The notes: generated by a model from the sequence alone, not told the origin. Shown: positions 16,838 to 26,295, counted from the first letter of the stretch. The stretch is DNA of 53,823 nt from Streptomyces huiliensis (GCF_020037025.1 NZ_JAIQLH010000091.1:1-53823), one strand, 5' to 3'. A program made the numbers and translations.

Positions 16838-17464
16838 GTGCCGGAAACGTCCGCGAGCCACGGTCTCCACCGGCCGTCGAAGGCCGAAGCCCTCCGCGTC
16901 CTCGCCACATCGCTCGCCGGCTGGGCGACCCGGCGACCGCTGCCCGAACAGGCCGACGGCGTAAGCCGTTTCGCGCATTCGTCGGAGGCGCGGCAGACCG
17001 TGACGCTGCTCGCGGTGCTGGAGGCCGTCCTCGCCTGCTGCGTGTCCGCGATGCTGCCCCCGGCGCTCAGGGCCTGGCACGCGGCGTTCGAGGCGCTCCT
17101 CGTCCTCTCCGGCTTCGGGGCGGTGGCCGCCATGGCACGGCACCCGCACCTCGTCTCCCCGTCCCGACTGGTCCTGCGGACGGGCTGCTTCGGCGGACTG
17201 ACGCTGCCCGGCACCGCGGTCGTGTCCGTCTCGCGTGCCGCCCGGACCGTCGCCGGTCTGGGCATACGCCCGGTTCCCGGCGAGCCGCGGGCCGTGGCCT
17301 GCGCGGCGGGCAGCGCGGTGGACCTGTGCCTGCGCCTCGACCCGCCGGTCGTCCTCGACCTCGGGAAGGCCGGGGCGACGGAGGTGGACACGGTCTACGT
17401 CTCGGCGGACGCCCCGGACGCGTTCGCCTGTGCAGTGCGGGAGGCCGGCGCCTCGCGTCGCTGA
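16838..17464 (+). CDS. Membrane protein of unknown function
   Basis: A 208-residue protein with two predicted membrane segments in the middle (TVTLLAVLEAVLACCVSAML and the following ALLVLSGFGAVAAM), then a soluble C-terminal half that could fold as a beta domain (SPSRLVLRTGCFGGLTLPGT onward). I do not recognise the family. The GTG at 16838 has GAAAGGGG upstream. A tiny ORF follows on the same strand. Confidence 0.6.
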   Translation: MPETSASHGLHRPSKAEALRVLATSLAGWATRRPLPEQADGVSRFAHSSEARQTVTLLAVLEAVLACCVSAMLPPALRAWHAAFEALLVLSGFGAVAAMARHPHLVSPSRLVLRTGCFGGLTLPGTAVVSVSRAARTVAGLGIRPVPGEPRAVACAAGSAVDLCLRLDPPVVLDLGKAGATEVDTVYVSADAPDAFACAVREAGASRR

Positions 17465-17496
17465 CCGGGACGGTGTCACGGGAGGGCGGCCCGACC

Positions 17497-17712
17497 ATGG
17501 CCGGCGTCTGGGCGGTACACGCGGGCGGCCGGCTGCTGTGCCTGGCCCTGCTCCTGCACTGGCCGGTGCGGTGGCTGGCGCGGGGGCAGCGGGCGGTGGC
17601 GCGCCGGGTGACGGGCGGGCGGGGCGCGGGTGGACGGGGAACAGGCGGGCGGGAGACGGGCGGGCGGGCGCCGTCTGCGCCGGAGCGGGCGGCCGCGGCA
17701 CCGTTCGCGTAG
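17497..17712 (+). CDS. Small hypothetical protein with Gly-Arg repeats
   Basis: A possible 71-residue product. One hydrophobic segment (GRLLCLALLLHWPVRWLA) is followed by a basic low-complexity stretch of GGR-type repeats. GGGAGG is 11 bases before the ATG. It starts 32 bases after the preceding membrane protein gene. No similarity is recognised, and the Gly/Arg tail could be an artefact of GC-rich DNA. Confidence 0.35.
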   Translation: MAGVWAVHAGGRLLCLALLLHWPVRWLARGQRAVARRVTGGRGAGGRGTGGRETGGRAPSAPERAAAAPFA

Positions 17713-17724
17713 CCGGTCCCGGGA

Positions 17725-18696
17725 TCACGGTGCGGCGGCGGCCGGCTGCCGCCGCGTGCCGTGAAAGGCCCGGCGGTACGCGCTGGGCGTGGTGCCCAGG
17801 GCGGCGAGGAAGCGCCGGCGGAGGTTGGTGGCGGAGGAGAGGCCCGTGCGGCGGGCGACGGCGTCCACCGCCAGGTCGGACGTCTCCAGCAGCTCCCGGG
17901 CCGCGGCGATCCGCTGCGAGAGCAGCCACTGCCCCGGGCTGGTGCCGAGCTGCTCCGTGAACCGGCGCGCGAGGGTGCGCGGGGAGCAGCCCGCCCGGGC
18001 GGCCAGCCGGGGGAGGTCCAGCGGTTCGTGCAGCCGGCCGGCGGCCCACTCCAGGAGCGGCCCGAGCGAGCTGTCGATCTGCGCGGGCCGCGGCGGGGCG
18101 GCGTACTGCAGCTGTCCGCCCTCCCGGTGCGGCGGCATGACCATGCTCCGGGCGACGCGCGCGGCGTAGTCCGCGCCGTGGTCGGCACGCACCAGATGCA
18201 GGCACAGGTCGATCCCCGCGCCGGAGCCCGCGCTGGTGGCGACGTCGCCGTGGTCCACGTACAGCACGTCGGGGTCGAGGCGGACGGCCGGGAAGCGCCG
18301 GGCGAACTCGTCGGCCTGCGCCCAGTGGGTGGTCGCCGAGCGGCCGTCGAGGAGGCCCGCGTACGCCAGGACGAAGGCGCCGGAGCAGATGCTCACCAGG
18401 CGCGCGCCCCGCGCGTGCGCCCGGCGCAAAGCCCGGACGACGTCGGCCGACGGGGGCTCGCCGACGGGCAGCCGGCCGGGGACCACCACGGTGTCGGCCC
18501 GGTCGAGGGCGTCGAGCCCCTCCGTGACGAGCATGTCGTACCCGGCGAGCGTGGCGACCGGCCCGGGGTGCTCGGTGCACACGCCGAAGCGGTACCGGGC
18601 GGGTAGCCCGGCCCGTTCGACGCCGAATACATCGGCGGCGCAGCCGAGTTCGAAGGTCGACTGGGGCGGATGGACGAGTGCCGTGACGCGGTGCAT
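17725..18696 (-). CDS. GlxA-type AraC-family regulator (DJ-1/PfpI domain plus HTH)
   Basis: A 323-residue regulator. A DJ-1/PfpI-like domain (about 1-165) has the elbow SICSGAFVLAYAG and the GlxA-typical ATTHWAQADEFARRFPAV. An AraC helix-turn-helix domain (about 215-310) has LAARAGCSPRTLARRFTEQL and AVARRTGLSSATNLRRRF. The domain is a sensor in this group, not a protease. The ATG at 18696 (MHRVTALVHPP) matches family starts; the frame is open further upstream. It is divergent from a cupin gene 70 bases away, the likely target. Confidence 0.9.
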   Translation of the reverse strand: MHRVTALVHPPQSTFELGCAADVFGVERAGLPARYRFGVCTEHPGPVATLAGYDMLVTEGLDALDRADTVVVPGRLPVGEPPSADVVRALRRAHARGARLVSICSGAFVLAYAGLLDGRSATTHWAQADEFARRFPAVRLDPDVLYVDHGDVATSAGSGAGIDLCLHLVRADHGADYAARVARSMVMPPHREGGQLQYAAPPRPAQIDSSLGPLLEWAAGRLHEPLDLPRLAARAGCSPRTLARRFTEQLGTSPGQWLLSQRIAAARELLETSDLAVDAVARRTGLSSATNLRRRFLAALGTTPSAYRRAFHGTRRQPAAAAP

Positions 18697-18766
18697 GGCA
18701 GGAAAGTACCTCAGGACGTCAAACGAGACACTGGGCGGGGCGCCCGTGGACGGCGAGGCTTGCCGC

Positions 18767-19177
18767 ATGACGAACACGAACACGAACACGACACCACAGG
18801 TCACGGATGCCGCGACGGCGAAGGGCGGCCAGCCGACAGGCGGGCAGCCGACGGGCGGGCAAGTGCCCGGCTACGTGTGGGCCGCCGCCCAGGACGCGCC
18901 CGCCCGCACCCTCTTCCCCGGCATCCGGCTGAGGTCCCTGTGGAGCGGCGACAACGGCGCGACCGCCCACGTACTGGAGATGGACCCCGGCTCGTGCTGG
19001 GAGGGCCTCGACGTCCACGACCCGGGCCCGGAGGAGGTGTTCGTCGTCTCCGGCGTCTTCAACGACGGCGAACGCGACTACCCCGCGGGCTCCTTCATCC
19101 ACGCCCCCGCCGGTTCCTCCCACGTTCCGCAGACGACCACGGGCTGCACCCTCTTCGTCTTCTACCCGGAGGGGTAG
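18767..19177 (+). CDS. Cupin-domain protein (ChrR-like cupin)
   Basis: A 136-residue protein. The first 40 residues are low complexity (TNTNTNTT, then three GGQ-type repeats), followed by a single cupin domain resembling the C-terminal domain of ChrR anti-sigma factors. Conserved blocks are HVLEMDPGSCWEGLDVHDPG, EEVFVVSGVFNDGERDYPAG and HAPAGSSHVPQTTTGCTLFV, with metal-binding His and Glu positions. It is divergent from the GlxA-type regulator. A small-molecule or metal-dependent enzyme role is possible; the substrate is unknown. Confidence 0.82.
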   Translation: MTNTNTNTTPQVTDAATAKGGQPTGGQPTGGQVPGYVWAAAQDAPARTLFPGIRLRSLWSGDNGATAHVLEMDPGSCWEGLDVHDPGPEEVFVVSGVFNDGERDYPAGSFIHAPAGSSHVPQTTTGCTLFVFYPEG

Positions 19178-19210
19178 GGCGGCCGCGGGCGGCGGGCGCG
19201 CGTCCTGCCC

Positions 19211-19801
19211 TCAGGACTCGCCGCCCTCCGCTCCGTCCGACTCCCGGAGGATTCCGCCCCGCAACTCCTGTGAAAGATCGATGAGTTCGCTAGCGAAGAG
19301 GTCCACGGCGCTGTTCCGGAACTCCTCCGGCGTCAGCCGCACCGGGACGTCCGCGCCGACCCGGCCCACGATGACCCCCGACGGCGACTCCGCCTTCGCC
19401 TCGTCCCGCGCGTCGGTGCCGTCGAGGGAACGCGCCAGGGCGCCCGCGACCGCGGACCGGGGCGACTTGGCCACGCTCACGTCGTCCAGGGCGAAGCCGA
19501 TGTAGGCGGCGATCAGGGTGCCGGACCCGTCGACGACGCGGATGCCCTTCGGTATCCCGTTGCCCCCGCGCATCGTGAGCGTGGCGACGCCCTCCTCGGC
19601 CCCGCTCAGGGAGAGCTCCGCGCGGGTGGTGTGCGGGTTGGCGAACCGGTCGTCGGGTTCCTCGCCCGCGAGGCGCTCCGCCGCCAGCCGCCCTTGGGCC
19701 GAGCCCTCGGCCCGCCGCCGCTCGTCCTCCGCGCCGTGCCCTCCGGCCGGCCCGTTGTTCTCCGTGCCGTGCCCCCCGGCCGACCGCTCGTGCACCGTCA
19801 T
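19211..19801 (-). CDS. Hypothetical protein
   Basis: A 196-residue soluble protein that I do not recognise. The first 50 residues are charged, Gly-rich and probably disordered (HERSAGGHGTENNGPAGGHG). The rest looks folded, including ATLTMRGGNGIPKGIRVVDG and GTLIAAYIGFALDDVSVAK, then an acidic helix EEFRNSAVDLFASELIDLSQ. GGGAGGGATCGCC precedes the ATG. It is convergent with the cupin gene, 33 bases away, and divergent from the DUF2252 gene. Confidence 0.65.
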   Translation of the reverse strand: MTVHERSAGGHGTENNGPAGGHGAEDERRRAEGSAQGRLAAERLAGEEPDDRFANPHTTRAELSLSGAEEGVATLTMRGGNGIPKGIRVVDGSGTLIAAYIGFALDDVSVAKSPRSAVAGALARSLDGTDARDEAKAESPSGVIVGRVGADVPVRLTPEEFRNSAVDLFASELIDLSQELRGGILRESDGAEGGES

Positions 19802-20004
19802 GGCGATCCCTCCCCGCCCGCTCGCCGGTGTCCTGCCCCACCGCTTGCCCCGGCACCGCCCGGCGATGCGTACCCCCCGGGGCCGGGGCCGTACCGCCGG
19901 GGGCCGGGGCGCGGTGCGTCGGCCGGGGGCGCGTGGCGGTAGCCTCGCGCGGAGAACGGCGGGCGCACACGCGCCCGCGCACGAGCCACCCAGGAGGACC
20001 AGCG

Positions 20005-21330
20005 ATGGCGCTCGAGCACGACCGGGCCGCCCAGCGCGGCGAGGAGATCCTCGCCGTTTTCGACACCGCGTTCGCGCAGCTGCTGGCGGCCGACCCGGCC
20101 GCCTTCCGGGTCAAGTTCCGGAAGATGGCCGCCTCCGCCTTCGCCTTCTACCGGGGCACGGCCTGCCTCTTCTACCACGACCTCGCCCACGAGCGGGACG
20201 CCGGCCCCTACCTGGACCAGCAGACCTCCCGGGTGTGGATCCACGGCGACCTGCACGCCGAGAACTTCGGCACCTACATGGACGCCGGCGGCCGACTGGT
20301 CTTCAACGTCAACGACTTCGACGAGGCGTACGTCGGCCCGTTCCTCTGGGACCTCAAGCGCTTCGCCGCCTCCGTGGCCCTGCTGGGCCACGCCAAGGCG
20401 CTCAGCGACGCCACCATCACGGAACTGGTACGGATCTACGCCGCCGCCTACCGCGAGCGCGTCCACGCCCTGGCCACCGGCGCCAAGGAGGACGAGATCC
20501 CGCCCTTCACCCTCGACACCGCGCAGGGCCCGCTCCTCGACGCCCTCCGCGAGGCCCGCGCCCGCACCCGCTTCGGCCTCCTCGCGACCATGACCGAGAT
20601 CCGCGACCACGACCGGCGCTTCCTCGACGGCGGCGGCTCGATACCACTGGACGCCGCCACCCGCGCCAAGGTCCTCGACGCCTTCGACGGCTACCTGGAG
20701 ACCCTGCCCGACAGCAGCCGGGTCCGCCCCGACTCCCACCGCGTCAAGGACGTCGTCGGCCGCCGCGGCATCGGCATCGGCAGCGCCGGCCTGCCCTCGT
20801 ACAACATCCTCCTGGAGGGCAACAGCGACGCCCTGGAGAACGACGTCGTCATCTACATGAAGCAGGCGCAGACCCCCGCGGTCTCCCGGCACGTCACCGA
20901 CCCCGAGGTGCGCGGCTACTTCCGGCACGAGGGCCACCGCACGGTGATCTCCCAGCGCGCCCTGCAGGCGCACGCGGACCCGTGGCTGGGCTGGACGGAG
21001 CTCGACGGCGCCGGGCAGCTGGTCGCCGAGGTCTCGCCGTACGCCGTCGACCTCGACTGGTCCGACATCGACGACCCCGAGCAGATCGCGGCCGTCGTCG
21101 CCGACCTCGGCCGCGCCACCGCCGCCATGCACGCCGCCGCCGACGACACCAGCGGCCACTCCCTGGTCCCGTTCTCCACCGAGCGCGCCATCGACGCCGC
21201 CATCACCGCCGACGAGGAGGGCTTCGCCGACCTGCTCACCGACTTCGCCCACACCTACGGCGCCCGGGCCCGCGAGGACCACCAGATCTTCGTCGACCTG
21301 TTCCGCAACGGCCGCATCCCGGGCCTGTAA
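20005..21330 (+). CDS. DUF2252 family protein
   Basis: A 441-residue protein of the DUF2252 family, which has a kinase-like fold related to aminoglycoside phosphotransferases. Diagnostic blocks are FRKMAASAFAFYRGTACLFY, the catalytic-loop-like WIHGDLHAENFGTY (about residue 78) and VFNVNDFDEAYVGPFLWDLK, the latter carrying the DFD-like metal site. The C-terminal part includes VRGYFRHEGHRTVISQRALQ. The phospho-acceptor is not known for the family. AGGAGG lies seven bases before the ATG. A hairpin follows immediately after the stop, so the gene is probably monocistronic. Confidence 0.9.
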   Translation: MALEHDRAAQRGEEILAVFDTAFAQLLAADPAAFRVKFRKMAASAFAFYRGTACLFYHDLAHERDAGPYLDQQTSRVWIHGDLHAENFGTYMDAGGRLVFNVNDFDEAYVGPFLWDLKRFAASVALLGHAKALSDATITELVRIYAAAYRERVHALATGAKEDEIPPFTLDTAQGPLLDALREARARTRFGLLATMTEIRDHDRRFLDGGGSIPLDAATRAKVLDAFDGYLETLPDSSRVRPDSHRVKDVVGRRGIGIGSAGLPSYNILLEGNSDALENDVVIYMKQAQTPAVSRHVTDPEVRGYFRHEGHRTVISQRALQAHADPWLGWTELDGAGQLVAEVSPYAVDLDWSDIDDPEQIAAVVADLGRATAAMHAAADDTSGHSLVPFSTERAIDAAITADEEGFADLLTDFAHTYGARAREDHQIFVDLFRNGRIPGL

Positions 21331-21360
21331 CGTGACGGCGGCCCGGCCCGGGCCGTCACG
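21331..21360 (+). terminator. Terminator after the DUF2252 gene
   Basis: CGTGACGGC at 21331-21339 pairs with GCCGTCACG at 21352-21360 around a 12-base GC-rich loop. It begins at the first base after the stop codon. Confidence 0.65.
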
Positions 21361-21693
21361 CGCGCCCACCGCCGCGGTCGGTGGGCGGCAGCAGACCGAG
21401 GCGCCGGGCCTTCTGGGGCGGCAACGGCAAGGCGTACCGGGTCCGCGGTGACTTCCTGAACTGCTGATCCCGAGCCCCGCCGCCGTGCGGCGTGAGCGAC
21501 CGGTTCCGGCCCGGCCCCACCGCGGGCCGGACCGGCTCGCGCGGGTCCTTCCCGGCGCACGAGGCCGCCGCCGGGAACTCTCCTCCGTCCCCCGGGGACA
21601 CACACCCGGCGGACATTCCGCCGACAGCCCCGTACGGTACGGCGGCGTCCGCCATGATGTCCGCGAGCGACCACACGTGCGGGGAGGACATCC

Positions 21694-22275
21694 GTGGGCG
21701 GCCTGAAAGACGCGGAGTACGAGGCCCTGTTGACCCTGCGCGACCTGGAGGGGCAGCAGCGGCACGGCTGGGCGACCGACGGCTGCGGTGTCGCCCCGCA
21801 GGCCGTGGAGCGCCTCCGGGCGGCCGGTCTGTGCGAGACGGCCGGCCGTTCCGCCCTCGCCGCCCTGCCGGGGCCGCCGCGGTGGGCCGCCCGGCTCACG
21901 CCGGAGGGCCACGACGCGCTCGTCTACCTTCCCGCCCGCCGGTGGGGTGACGGCGGGGCGGCCCCGGATCCCGGCCTGCCCGCGGGGACCCGCGAGGTGA
22001 GGCTGCGGCCCCAGGCCATGGAAGTGCTGCGCCTCTACCTGGGCCTGGGCCCCCGCCTCCGCCGGCCCCCCGCACCCGGCCTGGAGGAAGCGGTCCGTAC
22101 GGCGCGGCGGGCCGACAAGGGCAGTGCCTGGACCCTGCACGTCACCGATGCCCAACTGGCCTCGATCGCGTACGCGATGTGGCTGGAGGCCCGCGCGCAC
22201 ACCGTCGCCCCCGCGAACCGGCTCGCCCGCGAACACGACGCCTGCCACAAGCCGTCGAACGGCGCGACGAACTGA
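21694..22275 (+). CDS. Hypothetical protein (possibly DUF6417-like)
   Basis: A 193-residue soluble protein. The first half looks like a small winged-helix unit: EYEALLTLRDLEGQ, APQAVERLRAAGLCETAG and ARLTPEGHDALVYL. The second half, LRLYLGLGPRLRRPP and LASIAYAMWLEARA, resembles a Streptomyces family of unknown function that I recall as DUF6417; this name is from memory. The GTG at 21694 has GGGGAGGA upstream. A regulatory role is suggested only by the helical first half. Confidence 0.65.
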   Translation: MGGLKDAEYEALLTLRDLEGQQRHGWATDGCGVAPQAVERLRAAGLCETAGRSALAALPGPPRWAARLTPEGHDALVYLPARRWGDGGAAPDPGLPAGTREVRLRPQAMEVLRLYLGLGPRLRRPPAPGLEEAVRTARRADKGSAWTLHVTDAQLASIAYAMWLEARAHTVAPANRLAREHDACHKPSNGATN

Positions 22276-22608
22276 CGCCTACCCACGAGCGGCGGGCGGC
22301 GCCCGCTTCCGTCCCGGCCCCGGGCAGTGTCCTGTGACGCTGTCCGGGGTCTGCTTTCGGCCCCGGGGGAGTGGGGGCGTGCCGGGTGCCCGGGGACGGG
22401 GCTTCTGCCTGGTCAACCGTAGGTAACACCGGGTCACGACGGGGTTCTGACGTGCCGTTCGCGCCCGCGATGTCGCATGCCAGTTCGGCTCAAAACATCA
22501 GTTTGTGGGGCAATCGGCGCAGGGAATGATGCGTTCGCTTCAAGATCCTTCACGGGGGAGCCACCCGTGAAACAGCGCTTTCCCGCCGCGTCGAACAGGA
22601 GCCTCCGC
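22276..22608 (+). promoter_or_regulatory. Upstream region of the PPOX-type gene with a hairpin
   Basis: There is no gene here. The stretch 22420-22560 is poorer in GC than its surroundings and probably contains the promoter. TTCACGGG at 22549-22556 and CCCGTGAA at 22564-22571 form a perfect 8-bp hairpin 37 bases before the start codon, a possible operator or leader structure. Confidence 0.35.
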
Positions 22609-23121
22609 ATGCTGCCCGCCATGCCGCACGACGTCCGTGAACGATTCCTCGCCGAACCGCGCGTCGGCGTCCTGGGGGTCGCCGACCCCCGGGGCGGCGA
22701 CCGGGCGCCGCTGGTGGTGCCCGTCTGGTACGGGTACGAGCCGGGCGGTGAGGTCGTCGTCGAGACGGGGCGCGAGACCGCCAAGGCCCGACTGCTGCAC
22801 GCCGCCGGGCGGTTCAGCCTCTGCGTGCAGGACGAGCGGCGGCCGTACCGCTACGTCAGCGTCGAAGGGCCGGTCACCGCGGTCCAGGACCCCGTCGACC
22901 CGGCCGTGCGCGAGGCCCTGGCCCACCGCTACCTCGACCCCGACGAGGCCCGCGACTACCTGGCGGCCACGGCGGCCCAGTTGCACGACGACGTCGTCTT
23001 CCGCATGCGCCCGCAGCGCTGGCGCACCGCCGACTTCGCCGCCTTCGCGGCCGACTTCGAGGGCGCCTCGGAGGGCGCGCCGGGCGACGTGCCGGACGAC
23101 GCGCCGGGCGACGCCGGCTGA
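22609..23121 (+). CDS. Pyridoxamine 5'-phosphate oxidase-like flavin/F420-binding protein
   Basis: A 170-residue split-barrel protein of the PPOX superfamily. VGVLGVADPRGGDRAPLVVP with VWYGYEPGGEVVVETGRETA shows the first strands and cofactor-binding loop, and RFSLCVQDERRPYRYVSVEG the central strands. Such proteins bind FMN or F420 and reduce small molecules. The ATG at 22609 is chosen because AGGAG is seven bases upstream; the frame is open to 22477. The acidic tail (GAPGDVPDDAPGD) is probably disordered. It sits 63 bases before the A-T-reductase gene and may be co-transcribed. Confidence 0.8.
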   Translation: MLPAMPHDVRERFLAEPRVGVLGVADPRGGDRAPLVVPVWYGYEPGGEVVVETGRETAKARLLHAAGRFSLCVQDERRPYRYVSVEGPVTAVQDPVDPAVREALAHRYLDPDEARDYLAATAAQLHDDVVFRMRPQRWRTADFAAFAADFEGASEGAPGDVPDDAPGDAG

Positions 23122-23184
23122 CCGCCACCGCCGCATCCCGCCGCACCGCGGCCGCACGCACTCCACCCCGAGCCGGAAGGAAAC

Positions 23185-26100
23185 ATGACCGACACCCACG
23201 TTTCGTTACGCCCGTCCCCGCGCCCCGAACCCGCCGCCGGCTACCCGCGCGACCGCCTCGTCCACGAGCTGTTCACCGCCCGGGCCGCCGCCCGCCCGGA
23301 CGCCCCCGCCGCCCGGCACGGCGAACGCACCCTGACCTACGGCCGGCTCGACGCCCGCTCCGACGCCCTCGCGGCCCGCCTGCGCGCACGCGGCGTCGAG
23401 CCCGGCGACCTGGTGGGCGTGTGCGGCGGTCGCTCCCTGGAAGCACTCGTCGCGCTGCTCGGCATACTCAAGGCCGGCTGCGCCTACGTCCCGCTGGACG
23501 AGGACCTGCCGCCGGCCCGGCTGCGCGCCATGGCGGAGGACGCGGGTCTGCGCGCCGCGGTGACCCTGCCGGGCAGCGAACGCCCGGTCCGCGGGCTGCC
23601 CGTGACCGTCGACCTTGACGCGGACGAAGACGGAGACGAGGCCGAAGACGAGGCCGGGACCGCCCCCGCCGTCCCCGCCGTCCCCGCCGTCCCCGCCGTC
23701 CCCGCCGTCCCCTCCGCCACCGACCCCGCCTACGTCGCCTTCACCTCCGGCACCACGGGCCGCCCCAAGCCGGTCGCCGTACCGCACCGCGGCGTCGTCC
23801 GCCTCGTGCTGTCCGACCCCGAACTGACGCCCCCGGGACCGGGCGACCGGATCCTGCACGGCTACGGGCTGTCCTCCGACGCCTCCACGATCGAGATCTG
23901 GAGCGCCCTCCTCACCGGGGCGTGCCTGGTCATCGCCGACCGCGCGGAGCTCCTCTCGCCCACCGCCCTGGAAGAGCTGCTGCGCGCGCACCGGGTCACG
24001 GTCGCGTACCTGACGACGAGCGTCTTCCACCTCCTCGCCCGGACCCGGCCCGAGGCGCTGTCGGGGCTGCGGTTCGTGTCCGCCGGCGGCGAGGCCATGG
24101 ACCCGCGCCTGGCCGGCGCCGTCCTCGCGGCCTGCCCCGGCACCACCGTGGTCAACTTCTACGGGCCGACCGAGAACTCGGTGGTCTCCACCGCCCACGT
24201 GCTGCGCCCGCTGCCCGACGACGCCGGGCACGTGCCCCTGGGCCGCCCCTTCGGCGCGTCCACCTGCCACGTCCTGCGCCCGGACGGCACGCCCGCCGCG
24301 CCCGGCGAGGAGGGCGAGCTGTACGTCGGCGGGGACGGGCTGGCCCTCGGCTACCTCGGGGACGCGGCGCTGACCGCCGAACGGTTCGTCACCCTGCCCG
24401 CGGTGGAGCCGGACGGCCGGCTCTACCGGACCGGCGACCGGGCCGTCCGCACGGCCGAGGGACTGCTGGAGTACCGCGGGCGGCTGGACCGGCAGGTGAA
24501 GCTGCGCGGCGCGCGCGTGGAACTCGACGAGGTGGAGGCGCGGCTGCGGGCCCACCCGGCGGTCGGCGAGGCCGCCGTCGAGGCCGAGGACGGCGCCCTG
24601 ACCGCGTACGTCACCGCCGCCGAACCGGGCCGGCCGCTCCCCGTACCCGACCTGCGCGCGTACTGCGCGCAGTGGCTGCCCGCACAGGCCGTCCCGGCGC
24701 TCGTGCCGATGGACCGGCTGCCCGTCACCAGCGGCGGCAAGGTGGACCGCGCCCGGCTGAAGGCCGCGGCCCCGGCCCGGGCGACGGCGGAGCCCGCGGC
24801 CGAGGGCCTGCTCGGCGTCCTCGCCGAGGTGTGGCAGCAGGTCCTCCGCGTCCGGCCCGCCCCCCACGACCACTTCTTCCACCTCGGCGGCGACTCCCTG
24901 CTCGCCTCCGAGACCGTCACCCGCACCCTCGCCGTCCTCGGTCTGGACGCCGCCCACGGCTCCGGCCTGATCCGGGCGCTGCTGGCCGCCCCCACCCTGG
25001 AGGGCTTCGCGGCGGCCGTCCGGGACGCGCGCGGCGGTGCCGCCGGGAAGACGGCCGGACCGACCGTCGACTTCGCCAAGGAGGCCGAGCTCGGCTTCGA
25101 CCTCCCACCCGCCGCCGGACCCGCGCCGCGCCCGCACGCCCCGCGGCACGTCCTGCTCACCGGCGCCTCCGGGTTCGTCGGCGCGTTCCTCCTCGACCGG
25201 CTGCTGCGCTCGACGGACGCCCGCGTCCACTGCCCGGTCCGGGCCTCGGGCCGGGCGCACGCCGAACGGCGGGTGCGCACCGCCCTCGCCCGCTACGGCC
25301 TGCGCCCCAGCGAGGCCGCCTGGCGCCGGGTGGAGTGCTTCCCCGGCGACCTGACCGAGCCCGCCCTCGGCCTGCCCGCCGACCACGCGGCGGATCTCGC
25401 CCGCACCCTGGACCTCGTCGTCCACAACGGAGCGCACGTCAACTTCCTCTATCCGTACGAGGAGCTACGCGCGTCGAACGTCGACGGCACCCGGGAGGTC
25501 ATACGCCTCGCCGCGCCCCGCCGGGTCCCGGTGCACTTCGTCTCCACCGTCGCCGTCGTCGCCGGCTTCGGTGCGGCGGGCGTGCGCGAGGTGGACGAGG
25601 ACCTGCCGCTGGACCACGCCGACGCCCTCACCATGGGCTACGCGGAGAGCAAGTGGGTCGCCGAGGGCGTGCTGCGGCAGGCGGCCGAGCAGGGCCTGCC
25701 GGTGGCCGTCCACCGGCCGTACGAGGTGACGGGCGACACGGCGCACGGCGTGTGCAACACCGAGACCGCCATCTGCTCCCTCCTCAAGATGATCGCCGAC
25801 ACCGGACTGGCCCCGGACATCGCCCTGCCCATGGACTTTGTCCCCGTGGACCACCTCGCCGCCGCCGTCGTCCACATCGCCACCCGCCGGCCGGCCGACG
25901 GCCGCGTCCACCACCTCACCAACCCGCGCCCGGCGATGCTCTCCGACGTCCTGGAGCGGATGCGCGCCGCCGGGTACGCGCTGCGGACCCTGCCGTACGA
26001 CGAGTGGGTCGCCGCCCTGGTCCGCCATGTCGCCGCGCATCCCACCGCCGCCACCGCCCCGTTCGTCTCCCTCTGCGTCGACCGCGGCAGGACCGTGGAC

Positions 26101-26295
26101 ACGTCCGTCAAGGAGATGTACCTCCAGGACACCTTCCCCGTGCTCGGGCGGCGCAACGCCGAGGCGGCGCTGGCGGACAGCGGGCTCGACTGCCCGCCCG
26201 TCGACGCCGCCCTCCTCGACCGCTACCTGGAGTACTTCTTCACCTCCGGCTACCTCACCCGTCCCACGACCAGCCCTTCGGAGGGGACCGCATGA
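23185..26295 (+). CDS. Stand-alone NRPS-like protein: adenylation, thiolation, thioester reductase (A-T-R)
   Basis: A 1036-residue protein. The A domain (about 25-530) has YVPLDEDLP, FTSGTTGRPKP (about 185), NFYGPTEN, YRTGDRAV and GRLDRQVKLRGARVELDEVE. The thiolation domain has HLGGDSLL, with the Ser for phosphopantetheine at about 569. The reductase domain has the NAD(P) motif TGASGFVG (about 659), VHFVSTVAVVAG and GYAESKW with catalytic Tyr and Lys (about 818). There is no condensation domain. It should activate one acid, probably an amino acid because the Asp of A4 (SSDAS) is kept, and release an aldehyde or alcohol. A hand alignment gives the pocket code DAISVAFVVK, approximate. Its stop overlaps the first P450 gene. 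Confidence 0.92.
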   Translation: MTDTHVSLRPSPRPEPAAGYPRDRLVHELFTARAAARPDAPAARHGERTLTYGRLDARSDALAARLRARGVEPGDLVGVCGGRSLEALVALLGILKAGCAYVPLDEDLPPARLRAMAEDAGLRAAVTLPGSERPVRGLPVTVDLDADEDGDEAEDEAGTAPAVPAVPAVPAVPAVPSATDPAYVAFTSGTTGRPKPVAVPHRGVVRLVLSDPELTPPGPGDRILHGYGLSSDASTIEIWSALLTGACLVIADRAELLSPTALEELLRAHRVTVAYLTTSVFHLLARTRPEALSGLRFVSAGGEAMDPRLAGAVLAACPGTTVVNFYGPTENSVVSTAHVLRPLPDDAGHVPLGRPFGASTCHVLRPDGTPAAPGEEGELYVGGDGLALGYLGDAALTAERFVTLPAVEPDGRLYRTGDRAVRTAEGLLEYRGRLDRQVKLRGARVELDEVEARLRAHPAVGEAAVEAEDGALTAYVTAAEPGRPLPVPDLRAYCAQWLPAQAVPALVPMDRLPVTSGGKVDRARLKAAAPARATAEPAAEGLLGVLAEVWQQVLRVRPAPHDHFFHLGGDSLLASETVTRTLAVLGLDAAHGSGLIRALLAAPTLEGFAAAVRDARGGAAGKTAGPTVDFAKEAELGFDLPPAAGPAPRPHAPRHVLLTGASGFVGAFLLDRLLRSTDARVHCPVRASGRAHAERRVRTALARYGLRPSEAAWRRVECFPGDLTEPALGLPADHAADLARTLDLVVHNGAHVNFLYPYEELRASNVDGTREVIRLAAPRRVPVHFVSTVAVVAGFGAAGVREVDEDLPLDHADALTMGYAESKWVAEGVLRQAAEQGLPVAVHRPYEVTGDTAHGVCNTETAICSLLKMIADTGLAPDIALPMDFVPVDHLAAAVVHIATRRPADGRVHHLTNPRPAMLSDVLERMRAAGYALRTLPYDEWVAALVRHVAAHPTAATAPFVSLCVDRGRTVDTSVKEMYLQDTFPVLGRRNAEAALADSGLDCPPVDAALLDRYLEYFFTSGYLTRPTTSPSEGTA
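23668..23712 (+). repeat. Five perfect 9-bp tandem repeats inside the A domain gene
   Basis: Five copies of GCCGTCCCC encode (Ala-Val-Pro)x5 just before the A3 core motif, in what is normally a short surface loop of the adenylation domain. The copy number may vary between strains. Confidence 0.85.

Noticed and set aside
22420..22608. Riboswitch upstream of the PPOX-type gene
   Set aside because: Only a simple 8-bp hairpin is visible. No conserved FMN, cobalamin or other aptamer core could be recognised.
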